Source of the DNA: Acephala macrosclerotiorum
Lineage: Eukaryota > Ascomycota > Leotiomycetes > Helotiales > Mollisiaceae
Assembly: GCA_014904845.1 (NCBI GenBank)
Contig: MU119328.1
Location: forward strand, 92,658-156,657
DNA: 64,000 nucleotides
Direction of reading: 5' to 3'
The notes under the pieces were generated by a model. The model did no database searches. It was not told where the DNA came from and was given only the letters and a program-made list of their open reading frames with translations. Below, piece by piece: positions 59,291-64,000 of the stretch (position 1 is the first letter of the stretch; each line of letters begins with the position of its first letter). The position numbers and the translations under genes were made by a program.

Positions 59291-62200
59291 TAATACGTTT
59301 AAAAACAAATTACAAAATATTAAAATTTTAATCTAATATTAATAATTTAATTTTATTTGCTTTTTTCTAAAGAAAGTATTTATTTATTTATATAATTAAA
59401 TAAAATAAACGTAAAATTAAAAAGTAGATACTAAAGTAATTATTATTAAAAATAATAAAAATTTTAATTCGAATTATTTAATCGATTTTTTAAGTGATTA
59501 TTTGATTAAATTAATATTAGTAATTCTTTTTTTTAAAAGAAAACGTTCTTTTCAATTCGTAAATTAAAATTCAAAAAAAGTATTATTGCGATTATTAACG
59601 TATTATTCTATTATCGAATATTAAAAAAAAATCTAATCGTAAATTAATCGTTATTACGTATTGTAATATTTGATTAATCAAATTAAATTTAAAAAAAAAT
59701 TTTTAAATTCGATATTTATAATTTTTGAATTAATCGAAAATTTTATTTTTAAAAATACTAAAAATATTAAAACAATAATTATACGTTTTTTTTTTTCGAT
59801 ATTGTTTTTTTTAATAATTACTTTTTTTATTATTTTCGTTTTTATCGATTGATTTTTAAATTTTAAAACGTTATATTTATTTTTGTATTTTAATATTAAA
59901 ATAATTAATATTAATAAACGATTCAAATAATTTATTAATATTAAATTTAATTATAATATTAATTGAATTATTATTTTTAATAATTTATTAAATTTTTGAA
60001 AATTTATTATATTCGTACGATTATTTAATAATTATAATATTAATTATAAAACGCTTTTTTTTAATAATATTGAGTTTAATTATATATTTATAAAAAAAAA
60101 AAATCGATATAAATAATTATAAAAATTGAATTCAATTTTAATCGTTTTATAATAAAATCAAAAATAATAAAAATCGAGATTTTTATATCGATTTTTATTA
60201 TTATTACGTATAATTTAAAAATTAAAATAATATAAATAATTTTTTTATATTTCGTTGAATTTCAATAGATTAAATTATTTCGTAATTCGAATTATTTATC
60301 GCTATAAATTTCATTATTAAAAACGATAATATATTCGATCTACGAATTAAAATTTTTATTTATAATAAAAAAAATCGTTTACAAAAACGAAAAATTTTAT
60401 TGAATATAAATTCAAATAAAAAAATTAAAATCTACGATTGAAATTATTTATTTATTATTATAATCGTTTATTTAATATTATAATTTATTTTTTCTCGAGA
60501 TTTTAATATTAAATTATTATCGATATATTGTATATAGTTTTTAATTAATAAATAGAATTAATATATATTTTTCGAATACGTTATTCGAAATACGTTTACT
60601 TGTAAAAATTTAATTTCGAATTAATTAAATTTAAATATTTTTTTTATTTTTTTTTACGAAAATACAATTTTATTTTTAATTTCGTTTATTATTAATTTGT
60701 ATTCGTTAAACAATAAAAAAATATTTAATGTAAAAAACTTTGTAAATTTAATTAATAATTTGATTTTTTGTAATTTAAAATTTTTTAATTCTATAAAAAT
60801 TTAATCTTTCAAAATAAGTATATTATCGATTTATATATTGATTATTTTGAATAAAATACGATTGTTTTTTATAATAAGTAAATAAAAATAAAAAATTAAA
60901 AATTTTATCGAAAGTTTATTTTTATAATAAATATTATACGTTTTATATTAATATATTTTCGTTTTCGAAACTTTGTAAAAAAATTTAATTACTTTGAAAA
61001 CGACGTTTAATAGAAATTTATTTATTATTATTTTCGAAAATTTAATAAAAATAATACGTATTAATAAAATTATTGATTATATATATATTTAAATAATATT
61101 TTTCAAATAAAAATTAATTTTTTTTGAATTTCAAAAATAAAATTAAAATGATAATAATTCGTTAATTAATGTATTAAATAATCGAAAATTGAATTAATAT
61201 TATTTTTTTATTTTTATTATTAAATATTTGAATTATAAAATGAAATTTCTCGTATAAAATTATTATTTTTATATTTTTGATTTCGTTTACTAATTTTAAA
61301 TCGAAAATTTATTAATTATTAATTTTTTTCGAGTTATTAAAAATCAATTTAAAGATTTTTTTTTATAATTAATTTATTAATTTTTTTTTTACGAAAAACT
61401 ACGAACGAATTATTTAAAATAATAATAATTTTTTTTACGCGAAAATTTATAAACAATTATTTATTTTTAGTTTTTTTTTTAATTAAATAAATTTCGAAAA
61501 TTTTTATATTTATATAAATTATTATATAAATATATTTATTGAGATTAAAAATATAAAAAAAAATTTTTATTATAATTTGAAATAAATATAATTTTTTTTT
61601 TAAAATATATAAAATTTTTTGATTAAACGAAATAAATTAAATATTTTTTTTTTATTTTCGAATTTTTTTTAAACAAATTTAATTTTAAGTTTAAATTTTT
61701 TAATAAGTTTTTTTTTAATAAATAACTTTTTAATTATTTTTCGAATTACTCGAGATTTTAATAAAATGATTTTATTATAATATTATAAAATTTTTTTAAT
61801 TTATTTAATAATTGCAATTAATATATTTCTTTATTTATTATTAAAAACGTATATGATTTTTTTTATTTTTTATTTTTTTTTAAATAAATACGTTTGAATT
61901 TAACAATAAATCGATTAAATAATAATTTTATAAATTATTTTTTATTTGTAAAACGTCATTAATTTAACAAATAATATAATATTTTTAAATTGTAATTATT
62001 ACATTTTTTATCGTTTTAATTTTAATAACAATTAATATTATAAACGCGTTTTATTATAATATTTGAAAATAAACGTTAAAAATAAAAAATATAAAAATAA
62101 TATTATTTAATTTTATTTTATCGTTAATTGTTTTAATTATTATTTGAAATCGTTTTTTTTTTCGTAAATCGAAAATTTTTTAAAATAATATATTATATAT

Positions 62201-64000
62201 ACGTTTTAATAAAATATAGTATTTCTTTATTAAATTAATCGAATTATAAATAGCGAATATTAATAATTCAAAATAAATATCAATTTAATATACTCGAAAA
62301 ATATTTTATATTTTTTTTATCAATATATTAACGAGAAATTTCGTAGTTTAAAATATTATAATTTCGTTTACAATTTAAAATACTAATTTTTTATCGATTT
62401 ATAATACGTTTAAATAAACGAAATAATTAAAATTATAATCGTCGTATAATATAAATTTAAAACGATTAAAAAATTTATTATTTATTTAATATTATTAGTA
62501 AAATTTTATTATTTTTTTGATTTTTTTAAAATTTATAAAATGTTTTTTACGTTTTAATACTTATACGAATTTAATAATCGATAAATATTTAAAGTATTTA
62601 TATAATCGTTTAAATTTCATTTCAATTAAATAATAAATAATAAAATCGATTTTTATTACAAAAATCTTATAATTACTATAAATTAAATTTTTAAATAAAT
62701 CAAATAATATTTAAAAATATTTAAATATTTTAATAATAAACGTATATTATTGAATTTAATTTGTAATTTATTTATATTTTAAAAAAAAAATAAAAAAAAT
62801 ACATTTATTAGAATTACGTAAAACGTAATACGTTTAATTAATATATCGATATTAATAATTTCAAAAAATAAAATTTTATTGATTTCGAATTTGATTATTA
62901 TTTTTTTAATTTTAAATTCGTTTAATTTAACGTTTAATACGTAGTAATTTATTAAATACGTTTTTATATTAATAAATATTAAAAACGATTTCAATTGTAT
63001 TATAATATTTAATATTATATAGTAAATTGATTAATAATTAAATAATTCGATAATTTTAAATTTATTAATTATATTGTAAAATATTATAAAATAATTAATT
63101 AATCGTACGATATTATTTTTAAATAAAAATTTTTTTTAATAATTTTAACGAGAAATTATTTGTATTTTTCAACGATATTAAAATTTAATTACAAATTAAA
63201 TTATTTTATTTTTATCGAATAATTTCAATTTTTTAAAATCATTATATATATATTTTTTTTTTTTTTAATATATAACGAGTATTTTAATAATTCGAATTTT
63301 TACAATCGAAATATTTTTTTTTGTATTAATATATTATCGATTTCTTATAATTAATTTAATTATTATATTGAATATTTTTATTGAAATATTTATAATTTAC
63401 AAAATAAAATTTATTTGTATTTTAATAAACTTTTTTTTTTTCGATTATAAAAATTTTAAAAATTGTTTTTATTTTCGTTTGAAATAAAATTATATTATAA
63501 ACGTTTTTATATACGATTTAAAAACTCAATAAAAATCGAAAAAATATTTAATAATATTTTAATATATTTTAATAAACGTAATAAATTTTATTAATTTTAT
63601 TAATAAATATAATCGAGAATATATTATAATAATTGAAAAAAAAAAATTTAAAAGTATTAATATTATTTTTTTAATTTTTTCAATAAAAATAATAAAAAAT
63701 ATTAATTTTCGAATTTATTTTATTTTTAAATCGATTGTATTTTTTTATAAATTAAATTTTTTTATTAAATTTATTTTTACGATTTTTTTATACGATTATT
63801 TTAATTGTTTTTTTTTATTTGTAATATTTGTTAATATTTTTAAAATTTTAATAAATCGTTTTTTCGATATTTATATTTCGTTTATTCGTAAAATTTTATA
63901 TAATTTTTTTTTCGTATTTTTTTTTTTTTTTTTTTTAAATTTTATTTTTAATTTATTATATAGATAATTTTTCGTTTTAAAACTTTGTATTTATTTTAAT
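59291..64000. repeat. AT-rich RIP block, second part, continuing past the window
   Basis: Still extremely AT-rich, but with visibly more C and G than 56.0-59.29 kb, largely as CG in ACG/TCG contexts. Open frames at 59670-59852, 59678-59926 and 62779-62994 are Lys/Ile/Phe-rich products of composition, not genes. The change near 59290 suggests a boundary between two different mutated elements. The right end lies outside the window. Confidence 0.65.

Noticed and set aside
59670..59926. Membrane-like small proteins in AT-rich DNA
   Set aside because: Runs of Ile, Phe, Lys and Asn result from near-pure A/T sequence; the same holds for 62779-62994.

Overview
The window is nuclear DNA of a filamentous ascomycete (Pezizomycotina). 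Genes carry short GT-AG introns of about 45-115 nt. Families typical of that group are present: HET-domain proteins, Zn2Cys6 regulators, 2EXR proteins and a CFEM-like protein. GC-balanced gene islands alternate with extremely AT-rich blocks that look like products of repeat-induced point mutation (RIP). The class cannot be fixed from sequence alone. No tRNA, rRNA or CRISPR array was found.

Layout. (1) 480-2746: a broken Zn2Cys6 transcription factor. (2) 4271-10116: an island bounded by AT-rich scars. It holds an intronless 1161-residue four-domain fusion (methyltransferase-like, FAD oxidase, P-loop kinase-like, adenine-phosphoribosyltransferase-like) and a three-exon GTP cyclohydrolase I. (3) 10688-11356: a 2EXR gene running into an AT-rich block. 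(4) 12063-22231: two diverged paralogues of a large GHKL (Bergerat-fold) ATPase-like protein with C-terminal coiled coils, on the same strand. Between them, on the other strand, is a candidate CFEM/transmembrane gene. (5) 22977-25773: a CT-rich microsatellite, two miniature inverted-repeat elements and a second broken transcription factor. (6) 25808-31845: a complete but RIP-destroyed LTR retrotransposon with 249-bp LTRs and a perfect 5-bp target duplication. (7) 31.85-32.9 kb: a frameshifted kynurenine-formamidase-like gene. (8) 33689-35994: an intact HET gene, followed by about 5 kb with no recognisable gene. (9) 41287-49230: the most ordinary stretch, with an FAD monooxygenase, RNA polymerase III subunit RPC53/RPC4 and a 2EXR-like gene containing an apparently duplicated exon. 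(10) 50.5-55.97 kb: a decayed phosphotransferase, a Tad1-like LINE fragment, a frameshifted HET gene and a small ORF. (11) 56-64 kb: AT-rich DNA without genes, in at least two blocks of different composition.

The most interesting items are the GHKL pair, whose N-box and glycine loop are conserved while the usual G1 aspartate is not visible, and which share a C-terminal lysine/NLS/hydrophobic-tail module; the four-domain fusion next to GTP cyclohydrolase I; and the LTR pair, whose two copies record the RIP spectrum and show mutation fading toward the outer edges of the element. Exon boundaries were worked out by hand from splice signals, reading frame and, for the GHKL genes, paralogue comparison. 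They are predictions.
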